Source of the DNA: Flavobacteriaceae bacterium
GTDB lineage: Bacteria > Bacteroidota > Bacteroidia > Flavobacteriales > Flavobacteriaceae
DNA length: 64,000 nucleotides
Direction: 5' to 3'
NCBI GenBank assembly: GCA_031277535.1
Contig: JAITMD010000021.1
Location: 1-64,000 of the forward strand
Shown: one piece after another, positions 42,832-51,030 of the stretch
Position numbering within the stretch: position 1 is the stretch's first letter
How the letters are laid out: the number at the start of each line of letters is the position of its first letter
Made by a program: the position numbers and the translations under genes
The notes under the pieces: generated by a model
What the model was told of the DNA's origin: nothing
What the model saw: only the letters and a program-made list of their open reading frames with translations
Databases searched by the model: none

Positions 42832-42856
42832 CCTTTTAAGCAATTTTGGAAGAAGC

Positions 42857-42955
42857 AGAGGAACTTCATTAAAAATCCTCTCCTATAGAAAGGTTCAGTC
42901 AAATAGTGTTTCTGTCTTTTCTTCTTGATAGTCCTAGACTAAGAGAACAAAAGAC
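42857..42955 (+). ncRNA. Second, reduced copy of the Y-like RNA unit
   Basis: GAGGAAC (42858-42864) and the stretch at 42893-42916 repeat 42727-42733 and 42745-42767; the second pair has about 19 matches in 23. As in the first copy, TGTTT (42907-42911) can pair with GAACA (42945-42949). Here the tRNA core is replaced by a 33-base insert with hairpin TAGTC-CTA-GACTA. It may be a second Y-like RNA or a decayed duplicate. Confidence 0.45.
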
Positions 42956-43160
42956 AACTTATCAAAGCCTGTAAAAACAAGTTATACTCAGAAAGAGGAA
43001 TAAGGGATGATATAGAGTGGATGACTTGCTCCGTGAGTCGTTCTGGATTATACGCGAACTATTCTATTTCTCAGTGTACTTCTTTTTCCGCCTGAGGTAA
43101 GGGAAAACTATTTAGACTGTTCTTTATGATAAAGATGTAAAACATTAAAAATATACAGTT

Positions 43161-44255
43161 ATGAAAAAGTTACAAGTAAAAACAAATCACGTTGCCTTAG
43201 TGTCTAAACAAGGAGAATTACAAAAAGTATATACTGCTGGTCAGTATTGGTTATGGGGTGAGAAGGAAGTGGTGGAGTACAATATGGCGGAGGTATTCGG
43301 TATGCGTAGAGATATAGATGCGTTGTTGCAGAATGCTGAGTTAAATGCGATGTTAGAAGTAATCGACGTGATGGATAATGAAGTTGTGTTAGTGTATAGA
43401 AATAAAGTGTTTAACAACGTGTTAGGTGCTGGAAGACATATCTACTGGAAGTCAGCTAAGGAGTATTCATTCGAAAGATATAATACTGAAGGGTTAGAAG
43501 TAGATAAGTCTATAGCGAGAAACATTACTGGTAAGTCAAATATGCCAAGCTATGTGCGCATGTACACAGTGGGAGCTAATGAGAAAGGATTGTTATTTGT
43601 CGATGGACAGTTTCAAGAGATCTTAAAGGCAGGCGAGTACAGATATTGGAAAAACGATATTAAGGTGCAAATCATCTTAGTAGATGTGCGTCAGCAAGTA
43701 ATGGATATGAATGGTCAAGAGATCTTGACGAAAGACAAAGTACAGTTGCGTATCAACTTTAACTTGGTGTACCAAGTACAAGATATGTTGAAAGCTTATG
43801 TGGATAACAAGGATGTAGAGAAACAGATGTATAATGTAGTTCAGTTGATGTTGAGAGAGAAAGTCGGTAGAATGTCTTTTGATGAGTTAATGGAGAATAA
43901 GGAAAACTTGTCTTCTGAAATCTTGAATGGGGTGAAAGAAGAGATTACAACTTTAGGTATTGAGGTGAGGATGTGTGGTATCAAGGATATCATCTTACCA
44001 GGGGATATTCGAGAGATTATGAACCAGGTGTTGATTGCTGAGAAAAAAGCACAAGCAAATATGATTACTCGTAGAGAGGAGACTGCTGCTACACGTAGCT
44101 TGTTGAACACTGCGAAGTTGATGGAAGAGAACGAGATGTTGATGCGATTAAAAGAGATGGAATACATTGAGAAGATCGCTGATAAAGTTGGTGAAATCAG
44201 CTTGTCTGGTGGAGGTAATGTCTTGAAACAATTGAAAGAGGTGTTCTCGAGATAA
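43161..44255 (+). CDS. Slipin / SPFH (band 7) domain protein
   Basis: The 364-residue protein lacks a membrane helix. It has a tandem N-terminal beta region (KVYTAGQYWLWGEKEVVEYN, then LKAGEYRYWKNDIKVQII) and an SPFH/band 7 domain (about 135-290), with KDKVQLRINFNLVYQVQD and LREKVGRMSFDELME, then a coiled-coil (about 285-345). Slipins assemble on membranes as scaffolds. Genes of this type recur beside RtcB in RNA-repair operons, so a role in recruiting or controlling repair is plausible. It follows the structured leader and the WYL-type operator. Confidence 0.88.
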   Translation: MKKLQVKTNHVALVSKQGELQKVYTAGQYWLWGEKEVVEYNMAEVFGMRRDIDALLQNAELNAMLEVIDVMDNEVVLVYRNKVFNNVLGAGRHIYWKSAKEYSFERYNTEGLEVDKSIARNITGKSNMPSYVRMYTVGANEKGLLFVDGQFQEILKAGEYRYWKNDIKVQIILVDVRQQVMDMNGQEILTKDKVQLRINFNLVYQVQDMLKAYVDNKDVEKQMYNVVQLMLREKVGRMSFDELMENKENLSSEILNGVKEEITTLGIEVRMCGIKDIILPGDIREIMNQVLIAEKKAQANMITRREETAATRSLLNTAKLMEENEMLMRLKEMEYIEKIADKVGEISLSGGGNVLKQLKEVFSR

Positions 44256-44266
44256 GTTAACAGTGG

Positions 44267-44296
44267 ACAGTTCACAGTTTACAGACTGTGAGCTGT
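44267..44296. repeat. Hairpin of a CAGTTTAC-type intergenic repeat
   Basis: A 12-bp stem with one G.T pair (44267-44278 with 44285-44296) lies just after the slipin stop. It has no T run, and its words CAGTTTAC, TGGAC and CAGTTCA recur at 46926-46970. Confidence 0.5.
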
Positions 44297-44356
44297 AAAC
44301 TATTAATAGAATAAGTAGTAGATTTATAGTTTAGTTAATGATATAAATTAGTTAGT

Positions 44357-45235
44357 ATGGATTTTAAAATGCCTAGGGATAAACAAGTTGGGGAATTAGA
44401 AGAGTTCCAAATATTAGAAAGAGAATTAAATTATTTGGCTGATTTTTTCGGAAGTTTAGACAATCTTATTTCTGTATTTGGAAATTCAATAACTTTTTTT
44501 CTTGGAAATAAACTATATCGTTTTGATACTGTTGCATTAAAAAGTTGTTCTCAGACTCTGAAAAGTATTAAATATTGTTGCTCAATAGGAAGCTTCGGTG
44601 ATGCTAATACATTAGTTAGAAAGTTGAGAGATGACTTAATACAGTTTGCTTATTTTTTAGTAATTATTAATAAAAGAGAACCATTTCTTGATGATAGTTT
44701 TAATGATAAAAAAACTAATGACGAAGAAGCTTTGGAGAAATGGATAATGAATACAATTCATTATTCAGAATGTCCTATACTTCGAAAGAAACTAGATATT
44801 AAGAATTATATGGATGTTATAGGAGATTATAATAGAGTTAAACACATATTGAAAGAATATAACCTAACTACAATGTGGAAAGAGTTGAGTTATCATTTGA
44901 ATAATTATGTACATAATAATGGGATTTCATATTCAAAAAGAAATTGTATTAATGGATATGATAGTAAGGCAATTGAATATTTGAATGAAGTGAAAAAAAA
45001 TGTGTCATATGTATCGTCAGTTTTTGTGATTTTAGTTTTACTAATAGAATCCAAATTGTTTGGATCTACAGATTATATTGATTATTGTGAATGTGGGTTA
45101 GAACCTGTTGAGGATAGTCAATATTTTATAGCTCCATTTGTTCAAGAGTTTATAGATAATACAATAAAGGTGCTTCATCCTGAATTATTGGAATTTTTAA
45201 AAGGAAGTAATAGTAATGGGATGTTTATAGATTAA
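44357..45235 (+). CDS. Hypothetical helical protein in the RNA-repair locus
   Basis: The 292-residue protein is largely alpha-helical. It contains LVRKLRDDLIQFAYFLV (about 88-104), YHLNNYVHNNG (about 179-189) and one hydrophobic helix SVFVILVLLIE (about 220-230). The N-x-Y-V-H-x-N pattern is faintly like HEPN-type or abortive-infection helical proteins, but I cannot assign a family. It is more A+T-rich than the slipin and rtcB genes flanking it, so it may be a later insertion. Its place between them suggests a link to RNA damage or defence, which is only inference. Confidence 0.65.
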   Translation: MDFKMPRDKQVGELEEFQILERELNYLADFFGSLDNLISVFGNSITFFLGNKLYRFDTVALKSCSQTLKSIKYCCSIGSFGDANTLVRKLRDDLIQFAYFLVIINKREPFLDDSFNDKKTNDEEALEKWIMNTIHYSECPILRKKLDIKNYMDVIGDYNRVKHILKEYNLTTMWKELSYHLNNYVHNNGISYSKRNCINGYDSKAIEYLNEVKKNVSYVSSVFVILVLLIESKLFGSTDYIDYCECGLEPVEDSQYFIAPFVQEFIDNTIKVLHPELLEFLKGSNSNGMFID

Positions 45236-45244
45236 TGGGATAAA

Positions 45245-45526
45245 CTACCTTTCCTCTGACTCATGGTAAATACCTTTTTTATTAATTCGACAACACCATT
45301 TAACGATGTGATTAGGTAAAGGATTAGGTACTACAATACCTTCTGCAAGGAGATTGTCTGAATTACCTGTATAATCTGTATCATCCTCATAAATAGAGAC
45401 TGCTTTTCCGTTATAGAGATGAATAGAGTTATCTGCACTGTCTGTTTTGTAATCAGATTGTGAGAGGAGTATTAAATCTTCATCTATTAACTCGTTGAAG
45501 TCAACATATAAGCGAGGTTCTTTCAT
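45245..45526 (-). CDS. Small hypothetical protein
   Basis: The 93-residue protein (start MKEPRLYVDFNELID) is acidic and beta-rich with a WCCRI motif near residue 74. Similar short proteins occur singly in flavobacterial genomes to my recollection, with no known function. The frame is open to 45589, but the extension is poor and ATG 45526 gives the better start. It lies antisense between two halves of the locus, so the slipin transcript probably does not continue into rtcB. Confidence 0.65.
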   Translation of the reverse strand: MKEPRLYVDFNELIDEDLILLSQSDYKTDSADNSIHLYNGKAVSIYEDDTDYTGNSDNLLAEGIVVPNPLPNHIVKWCCRINKKGIYHESEER

Positions 45527-45584
45527 AGCCTGAATATTTATTGTGTAGGTAAAAGTAAGTGATTTTTCATTAGAAATAAAGAAG

Positions 45585-45600
45585 TTCACTACTTAGTGAA
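45585..45600. promoter_or_regulatory. Dyad at the -33 region of the lipoprotein-rtcB promoter
   Basis: TTCACTA-CT-TAGTGAA is a perfect 7-bp dyad centred about 25 bases upstream of the -7 box at 45614-45621, a good position for a regulator. Confidence 0.45.
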
Positions 45601-45613
45601 TTAAGGAAAATAA

Positions 45614-45621
45614 TATATTTG
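45614..45621 (+). promoter_or_regulatory. Promoter -7 box of the lipoprotein-rtcB unit
   Basis: TATATTTG matches TAnnTTTG and lies 41 bases before ATG 45662. Confidence 0.6.
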
Positions 45622-45661
45622 CAGCAGTTCAAAAATGCGAACTACTTCAAACAAAATAGAT

Positions 45662-46921
45662 ATGAAAAAACTCTTATTATCCTTAGCAAGCTTATTTGCA
45701 TTCTTTGGTTGTCAGAATAAACAGACAGCAGAACCTACAGTTAAAGTTACAAACCAAACGATTATATTAAGCAGCCAAGGTAAGGTTATCAACTTTGATT
45801 TAGACAATAAAAAGGTAACTTGGGAATACACTTCTGCAGTAGATGAAGCTGGTAACAGAAACAAGTTTACGTTTGACGAGACTACACTATACATGCCTTT
45901 TGAAAGCGGTAAGTTAGTAGCTTTAGATATCCATACAGGAAAAGAGAAGTGGAGTTATACTGCAGGACAAAGTGGGATGATGGATATGGCAGTAGGAGAG
46001 GACGGGACTTATACAGAAGAAAGGGGCGAACCTTACTTTATGGGGCAACCACTACAGTACAAGGACAAAGTATATATGGTGAGTATTGGTGGAGGGAATG
46101 ATCCTTACTTCTATGTAATCAACAAAGGTGATGGTACAGAAGTTAAAACTGAAGGGATAGAGACGAAGTATAATCTATCACAGCCTGTGCTCTGTCAAGA
46201 AATGATCTTTGTGAACTCTGGTATTTACCTGAATAAATATTCACTTCTTGGCACAGGGACAAGCTATGGTATGTATGACGGTATTACATTCGATAGCCCA
46301 TTGTATGCACAGATGCGCAGTAATGGAGAGACATTGTATTTCGGAGAAGAAGAAGGGATGTTCTATGCAATTCCCTTTAGTAAGGATGCAGATGTAAAAG
46401 GAGATAATGATGATATCATGGATCCAAAGAATAATTTTAAAGACAATTTATCTATCTATTCATGGAGATACCGATCTAAGGAGTATCCTAAGTTAGCAAC
46501 AAATGCAGATAGTAATACAGCATTGTATGGAAAAACTTTTGTAGTACAAGTACGCAAAGGGGATAGCGATGCACAAGCATTGATAGGACTAAATACTAAA
46601 GATGGTTTAGAACAATGGACTTATCGCAGTGCAGAAGAGATTGTTAACTGGAATCTGTCAGGAGAACGTATCATAGGTTATACAACAGAGAAAGTGTTTG
46701 TCTTGGATCTACAAGGGAAAGAGTTAGAGACTTATGCTGTAAATAGTGAATTTAAACCATTAACGAATATAGAGTTAACAAAAGATGATCAGTTGGTATT
46801 CTTAACAACACAAGGATTAACGACAATAGATAAAACAACAAAACAAGCTAAGATACTGATTGCTTATGCAATGAAAGAAGAATACCACAATACAGCTTAT
46901 TTAAAATATTTTAGAAATTAG
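45662..46921 (+). CDS. PQQ-like beta-propeller lipoprotein
   Basis: The 419-residue protein has signal peptide KKLLLSLASLFAFFGC (Cys17 lipid site). PQQ-like beta-propeller blades follow, each with a pattern like VTWEYTSAV, HTGKEKWSYTAG and KDGLEQWTYRSAE. Such propellers are scaffolds, like BamB. The link to RtcB is by position only: it lies 65 bases upstream of rtcB with no terminator between. An ATG 27 bases further upstream gives an unlikely charged start, so ATG 45662 is chosen. Confidence 0.8.
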   Translation: MKKLLLSLASLFAFFGCQNKQTAEPTVKVTNQTIILSSQGKVINFDLDNKKVTWEYTSAVDEAGNRNKFTFDETTLYMPFESGKLVALDIHTGKEKWSYTAGQSGMMDMAVGEDGTYTEERGEPYFMGQPLQYKDKVYMVSIGGGNDPYFYVINKGDGTEVKTEGIETKYNLSQPVLCQEMIFVNSGIYLNKYSLLGTGTSYGMYDGITFDSPLYAQMRSNGETLYFGEEEGMFYAIPFSKDADVKGDNDDIMDPKNNFKDNLSIYSWRYRSKEYPKLATNADSNTALYGKTFVVQVRKGDSDAQALIGLNTKDGLEQWTYRSAEEIVNWNLSGERIIGYTTEKVFVLDLQGKELETYAVNSEFKPLTNIELTKDDQLVFLTTQGLTTIDKTTKQAKILIAYAMKEEYHNTAYLKYFRN

Positions 46922-46925
46922 AGAT

Positions 46926-46970
46926 CAGTTTACAATGGACGGCTAGCAGTTCATAAAGTAAACTGTTAGC
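46926..46970. repeat. Second CAGTTTAC-type intergenic repeat
   Basis: CAGTTTAC (46926-46933) pairs with 46958-46965, or GCTAGCAGTT (46942-46951) pairs with 46961-46970 with one mismatch. It lies between the lipoprotein and rtcB and shares words with 44267-44296. Confidence 0.45.
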
Positions 46971-46986
46971 AAAAAATTGAGAAACA

Positions 46987-48417
46987 ATGAAAGATAACAC
47001 ACCAATTAATGGAAATGATTTATTGGCTTTAGGATTCCCACAAACAGAATTGTTAGGAATAGCTTTAAAGGCGAATAAGAAGAGAACTGGTCTGACTAAG
47101 GTTGAGATGTTAGCCCATTATAAAATGGTCTTAGATAATGCAGAGGATTATATCAACCATAAGGTATTTGGAAAGTTAGCAATAGCTATTGTAGAAGGAG
47201 TAGGTCTGCGAGTAGAAGATGATACTATTCCTTTAAGAGAAGAAGCGGTAGGTTACAGTATTTATGGAGCAGACCATATAGAGGATGGAGCTATTAAGCA
47301 GATGCAAGTAGCTGTGAAGTTACCAGTAGCTGTGGCAGGTGCTTTAATGCCTGATGCACACCAAGGATATGGATTGCCTATAGGAGGAGTGTTAGCTACT
47401 GAGAATGCTGTTATTCCTTATGGTGTAGGTGTAGATATTGGGTGTAGAATGGCATTGTCTATTTTTGATATCAAAGGTGTAGAGTTCTATGGTATGGAAG
47501 ATTTGTTGAAAGAACAATTGATAAAGCATACTAAGTTCGGAGCAGGTCACGGATTCCAAGGACAGTATAAAGCACAACATGATATTTTGGATAGAGGAGA
47601 GTTTAACTTGAACCCATTCATTAAAAACTTACAAGATAAAGCTTGGGAACAGTTAGGATCATCAGGAGGAGGGAATCACTTTGTGGAGTGGGGATTAATG
47701 GAGTTTATGGAGAGAGATGAGGTATTGAATATTGATAAAGGAACCTACTTAGCTCTATTGACACACTCAGGTTCTCGAGGAATGGGAGCGACTATTGCAG
47801 GTAGATATACACAGATTGCTAAGGATATTTGTAAACTACCTTATGAGGCGAAGAACTTAGCTTACCTTGATTTGAATTCAGAGGCAGGACAAGAGTACTG
47901 GGCAATGATGAACTTAGCAGGTGATTATGCTTCTGCTTGTCATGAGGTGATTCACGATAAGTTGACTAAAGCCATCGGTGCTGAGGTATTAGCTAAGATA
48001 GAGAACCACCATAACTTTGCTTGGAAAGAGATGTATCAAGGAAAAGAAGTTATCGTACATCGTAAAGGAGCTACTCCTGCGAGTAAAGGTGTGATGGGAA
48101 TTATACCAGGTTCTATGACTGCACCAGGATTCTTAGTGAGAGGAAAAGGAGAAGAAGAAGCGTTAAACTCAGCTTCACATGGTGCAGGACGACAAATGAG
48201 TAGAACTAAAGCAATTAAAGAGCTAAAAGCTGCAGATATAAAAGCAGTATTAACAGATTGTGGTGTAAATCTAATTGGAGCAGGAAAAGACGAAGCTCCA
48301 ATGGCTTATAAAGATATTCATCAGGTGATGGCTGCTCAAGGTGACTTAGTAGATGTAGTAGCGATGTTTACGCCTAAGATTGTCCGAATGGCTGATGATG
48401 GGAGTAAAGAAGATTAA
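46987..48417 (+). CDS. rtcB: RNA-splicing ligase RtcB family protein
   Basis: The 476-residue protein joins RNA 2',3'-cyclic-phosphate or 3'-phosphate ends to 5'-OH ends using GTP and Mn2+. Conserved blocks: PDAHQGYGLPIGGVLAT, GVGVDIGCRMAL (metal Cys), GSSGGGNHF, HSGSRGMGA, HRKGATPASKG, PGSMTAPGFLV, SHGAGRQMSR (His that becomes guanylylated) and EAPMAYKDI. An N-terminal extension of about 60 residues precedes the core. No rtcA cyclase is nearby. It is the catalytic centre of the locus governed by the WYL regulator. A terminator follows. Confidence 0.96.
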   Translation: MKDNTPINGNDLLALGFPQTELLGIALKANKKRTGLTKVEMLAHYKMVLDNAEDYINHKVFGKLAIAIVEGVGLRVEDDTIPLREEAVGYSIYGADHIEDGAIKQMQVAVKLPVAVAGALMPDAHQGYGLPIGGVLATENAVIPYGVGVDIGCRMALSIFDIKGVEFYGMEDLLKEQLIKHTKFGAGHGFQGQYKAQHDILDRGEFNLNPFIKNLQDKAWEQLGSSGGGNHFVEWGLMEFMERDEVLNIDKGTYLALLTHSGSRGMGATIAGRYTQIAKDICKLPYEAKNLAYLDLNSEAGQEYWAMMNLAGDYASACHEVIHDKLTKAIGAEVLAKIENHHNFAWKEMYQGKEVIVHRKGATPASKGVMGIIPGSMTAPGFLVRGKGEEEALNSASHGAGRQMSRTKAIKELKAADIKAVLTDCGVNLIGAGKDEAPMAYKDIHQVMAAQGDLVDVVAMFTPKIVRMADDGSKED

Positions 48418-48425
48418 TAATAAGT

Positions 48426-48453
48426 AAAGCTGTACAAGTGATTGTGCAGCTTT
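48426..48453 (+). terminator. Terminator after rtcB
   Basis: An 11-bp stem with one G.T pair (48426-48436 with 48443-48453) followed by a T run. Confidence 0.85.
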
Positions 48454-48526
48454 TTTATATTCTAAAAAGAGCTCTTTTCAAGATAATTACTATTTCACTA
48501 TATTTATATTACAAATCAGGGCATAG

Positions 48527-49069
48527 ATGAAATATATTGCATTACTAAGAGGAATTAATGTAGGGGGAAAGAATCTTATAAAGATGACAGATCTCAAAGC
48601 GTGTTTTACAACATTAGGTTTTAAAGATGCGGTAACTTATATTCAAAGTGGTAATGTATTGTTTGATTCAGAGATACTTGATGTGTCGCTATTAACAACA
48701 TTGATTGAAAAGAGGTTATCAGAAGAGTTTCAATATGAGTCTAAAATAGTTTTAGTAGCTCATGAACAATACAATCATATTGTAACTCATATTCCTAAAA
48801 ACTTTGGTATGTATGGTAAAATATATCGTTACAATGTCTTGTTTTTACGACCAAGCTTGATAGCAAAAGACGTAGTAAAAGGAATTAGTAAGAAGGAAGG
48901 TGTAGATGAGGTCTATGCAGGAGAAGGAGTTATATATTTCTCCAACCTTATTGAACGTGCTTCTCAGAGTCATTTATCAAGAATTATCAAACAACCTTTT
49001 TATACAGAAGTTACCATTCGAAATTGGAATACAACACTCCAACTGTTTAAGTTACTCAATCAGGATTAA
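48527..49069 (+). CDS. DUF1697 family protein
   Basis: The 180-residue protein opens KYIALLRGINVGGKNLIKM and has the YIQSGNVLFDSE segment that defines DUF1697. Members are small cytosolic proteins of unknown function. Length is normal. It stands alone after the rtcB terminator with an A+T-rich promoter region. Confidence 0.88.
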   Translation: MKYIALLRGINVGGKNLIKMTDLKACFTTLGFKDAVTYIQSGNVLFDSEILDVSLLTTLIEKRLSEEFQYESKIVLVAHEQYNHIVTHIPKNFGMYGKIYRYNVLFLRPSLIAKDVVKGISKKEGVDEVYAGEGVIYFSNLIERASQSHLSRIIKQPFYTEVTIRNWNTTLQLFKLLNQD

Positions 49070-49230
49070 TCTCAAGCATTAATTTTACAGTAACGTTTCA
49101 TTGCATTATAGTACCAGGTGTTTTATCTTTTGCTCAATGGCATTGGTATAATGTTTTTAAATAAACGTTTCTCCCTATTTAGTTTTTATACATTAGCACT
49201 AAAATTAAAAATACTCAGAATACAGAAGTA

Positions 49231-49848
49231 ATGAATAATAATAAACAATGGATACCTTATCCACTTATATTAAAAGGAGAGACTGTTACTTTAATCCCCT
49301 TAGAACAAGAACATTTAGAAGAGCTATATAGTGCCAGTGCAGATAAAGAATTATGGAAATTAGTTCCTTCAGATTGCTCAGAACGAGCAATTTTTTTTAG
49401 TAATTATAGCTATGCATTAGAAGCAAGAGTTAATGGCACGCAGTATCCATTTGTTATTTTAGATAATCGGACGAATAAGATTATAGGATCAACACGTTTT
49501 TTTGAAATTTACCAAGCAGATAAGAAACTTGAAATAGGGTGGACGTGGATTACTCAAGAATATTGGGGAACTACAGTTAATTTGGAGTGCAAGCTATTAT
49601 TAATGAGCTATTGTTTTGAAGTACTAAAGACAAATAGGGTGCAATTAAAAACAAAAGACACCAATATCCGTTCAAGAAAAGCTATTGAAAAGATTGGAGG
49701 GGTATTTGAAGGAATCTTAAGAAAAGATAAAATACAACAAGATGGAACAACAAGAAATGCGGCTTATTATAGTATTTTAAATACAGAATGGGAGGATGCT
49801 AAGCAGAAGATTGAACTTTTGATTGAGGAGAAAAAGGAATTGAAATAA
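49231..49848 (+). CDS. GNAT family N-acetyltransferase, RimJ/RimL-like
   Basis: The 205-residue protein has the GNAT order of motifs for the RimJ-like group: VTLIPLEQEHLEELY, IIGSTRFFEI, LEIGWTWITQEYWGT, TNRVQLKTKDTNIRSRKAIEKIG and FEGILRKDK. It would transfer an acetyl group from acetyl-CoA to an amine; the substrate is not known. It may share a promoter region with the lipoprotein gene that follows by about 60 bases. Confidence 0.88.
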   Translation: MNNNKQWIPYPLILKGETVTLIPLEQEHLEELYSASADKELWKLVPSDCSERAIFFSNYSYALEARVNGTQYPFVILDNRTNKIIGSTRFFEIYQADKKLEIGWTWITQEYWGTTVNLECKLLLMSYCFEVLKTNRVQLKTKDTNIRSRKAIEKIGGVFEGILRKDKIQQDGTTRNAAYYSILNTEWEDAKQKIELLIEEKKELK

Positions 49849-49908
49849 TAATTTACATCTAATAGAAATACTTATTTTTACAAGGTAAATATTCTAATCA
49901 CTCTATAT

Positions 49909-50391
49909 ATGAAGATAGTTTTTATACCCTATGTTACATTTATTTTAGTGTTGACTTGTTTGTTTAGTTGTGGAAAAAGTAAAGATGAATCTCAAAATAA
50001 GGTTCCTGCTACTGTAGCAATAGAAACTCCTCAAACTGTTGATGATGGACCTGATCTTGAAGAAGGAGTGGTAGTAGATTGTGACACACAATTATATCAA
50101 ATAATAAAGAACAGTAATTTTGATACAGTATCTGATAGTTATTATGTTCGTATTGATGAAAATAGAAATGATACACTTATCATTAAAGCGTATGTACGAA
50201 ATGATTTGTCTGATGACAAACGCTATCAGCAAATAGTAGAGAGTGCTGTTTCTTGGTTTGTTATATTACCTCAACGGGATGGAATCTACCAGTCTATGAA
50301 TGCATTAGACCCTGAAGAACCAGACTTTAAAAAGTTGAAGATAGATAATAAAGCTTTTGCATTTTTATTAAAATGTATCGATCAAGAATAA
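49909..50391 (+). CDS. Hypothetical lipoprotein
   Basis: The 160-residue protein has a signal peptide and lipobox LFSCG (Cys about 21), then a Lys/Ser linker and an acidic segment. No domain is recognised. It converges with the DUF1877 gene across a shared terminator. Function unknown. Confidence 0.7.
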   Translation: MKIVFIPYVTFILVLTCLFSCGKSKDESQNKVPATVAIETPQTVDDGPDLEEGVVVDCDTQLYQIIKNSNFDTVSDSYYVRIDENRNDTLIIKAYVRNDLSDDKRYQQIVESAVSWFVILPQRDGIYQSMNALDPEEPDFKKLKIDNKAFAFLLKCIDQE

Positions 50392-50396
50392 TAGAT

Positions 50397-50427
50397 AAAG
50401 CCCTTCATCTAATAAGTGAAGGGCTTT
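50397..50427. terminator. Bidirectional terminator
   Basis: An 11-bp perfect GC-rich stem (50397-50407 with 50417-50427) between the convergent lipoprotein and DUF1877 genes. Confidence 0.8.
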
Positions 50428-50431
50428 CTTA

Positions 50432-50941
50432 TTAATTGATAAATGTAATAACTGCCTCGTTATTTTTAGCAGCTGTACTATATATTTCACGGATTGTATG
50501 GATGTTTTCTGATAGATATTCCCATAATTCATCTTCATCAACTTCTGTCCAAAAAGAAGGGTATATTTCTTCTTCTTCCAGTCTTTGAGGAGAAAACCTC
50601 TTTCTCAATTCTTCATCAGATAGTTGAGATAATAACTCATTGATCTCTTTTACTTGAACCGTTGTTACGAATCGAGCAGGTCCATATCCGATATCTTGAT
50701 TCTCATCTAAAGTATGTGATCCAAATATAGCTGTGGCTAATGGGTGCTCCAAATAGTCATCCGCATTGTTTCCAAACAAGAAAGCTATAGCATCCCATGA
50801 TTTATCTAAATCTACTAAGGCATCATCTATATCATTTTCATCATAGTCTTTATAAATTCTATCTTCAAATAATGAGCTATCTTGTATATAGCTATTTAAT
50901 TCTTCTTGACTTACACGAAGTAAGTTACTAATCATTCCCAT
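50432..50941 (-). CDS. DUF1877 (YfbM-like) family protein
   Basis: The 169-residue acidic protein begins MGMISNLLRVSQEELNSYI and contains LDKSWDAIAFLFGN and GYGPARFVTTVQVKEI, which match the DUF1877/YfbM family. Function unknown; members are cytosolic and are often found near secretion or polymorphic-toxin genes, which are not seen here. Confidence 0.88.
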   Translation of the reverse strand: MGMISNLLRVSQEELNSYIQDSSLFEDRIYKDYDENDIDDALVDLDKSWDAIAFLFGNNADDYLEHPLATAIFGSHTLDENQDIGYGPARFVTTVQVKEINELLSQLSDEELRKRFSPQRLEEEEIYPSFWTEVDEDELWEYLSENIHTIREIYSTAAKNNEAVITFIN

Positions 50942-51030
50942 AATATGTGTTTTTAGTTAATGTGTTCAGATACTTTTGTTTTTCTTATAAAGATAAATAC
51001 AAAAGTATTCTGCACAAAATAGTTGTTCAA

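Larger units (their letters stand above)
42645..43140 (+). ncRNA. Structured non-coding leader of the RNA-repair locus
   Basis: About 500 bases between the promoter and the slipin ATG have no coding frame but many helices. They hold the permuted tRNA module (42752-42831), ACTGA/TCAGT (42735-42739 with 42747-42751), ATTGC/GCAAT (42828-42832 with 42840-42844), GTCTTTT/AAAAGAC (42914-42920 with 42949-42955) with an inner TAGTC/GACTA, and GACT/AGTC near 43023-43038. GAACA and TGTTC pentamers alternate along it. It may be processed into separate RNAs or act as a switch. The 3' limit is uncertain. Confidence 0.6.

Noticed and set aside
42796..42850. A conventional tRNA-Lys (UUU) gene, because a D-arm is followed by a CTTTTAA loop on a 5-6 bp stem.
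   Set aside because: No T-arm or acceptor 3' strand follows downstream. The matching T-arm and acceptor strand lie upstream, and the permuted fold explains the D-arm, A26 and GAACA with standard tRNA sizes. The CTTTTAA hairpin may form as an alternative.
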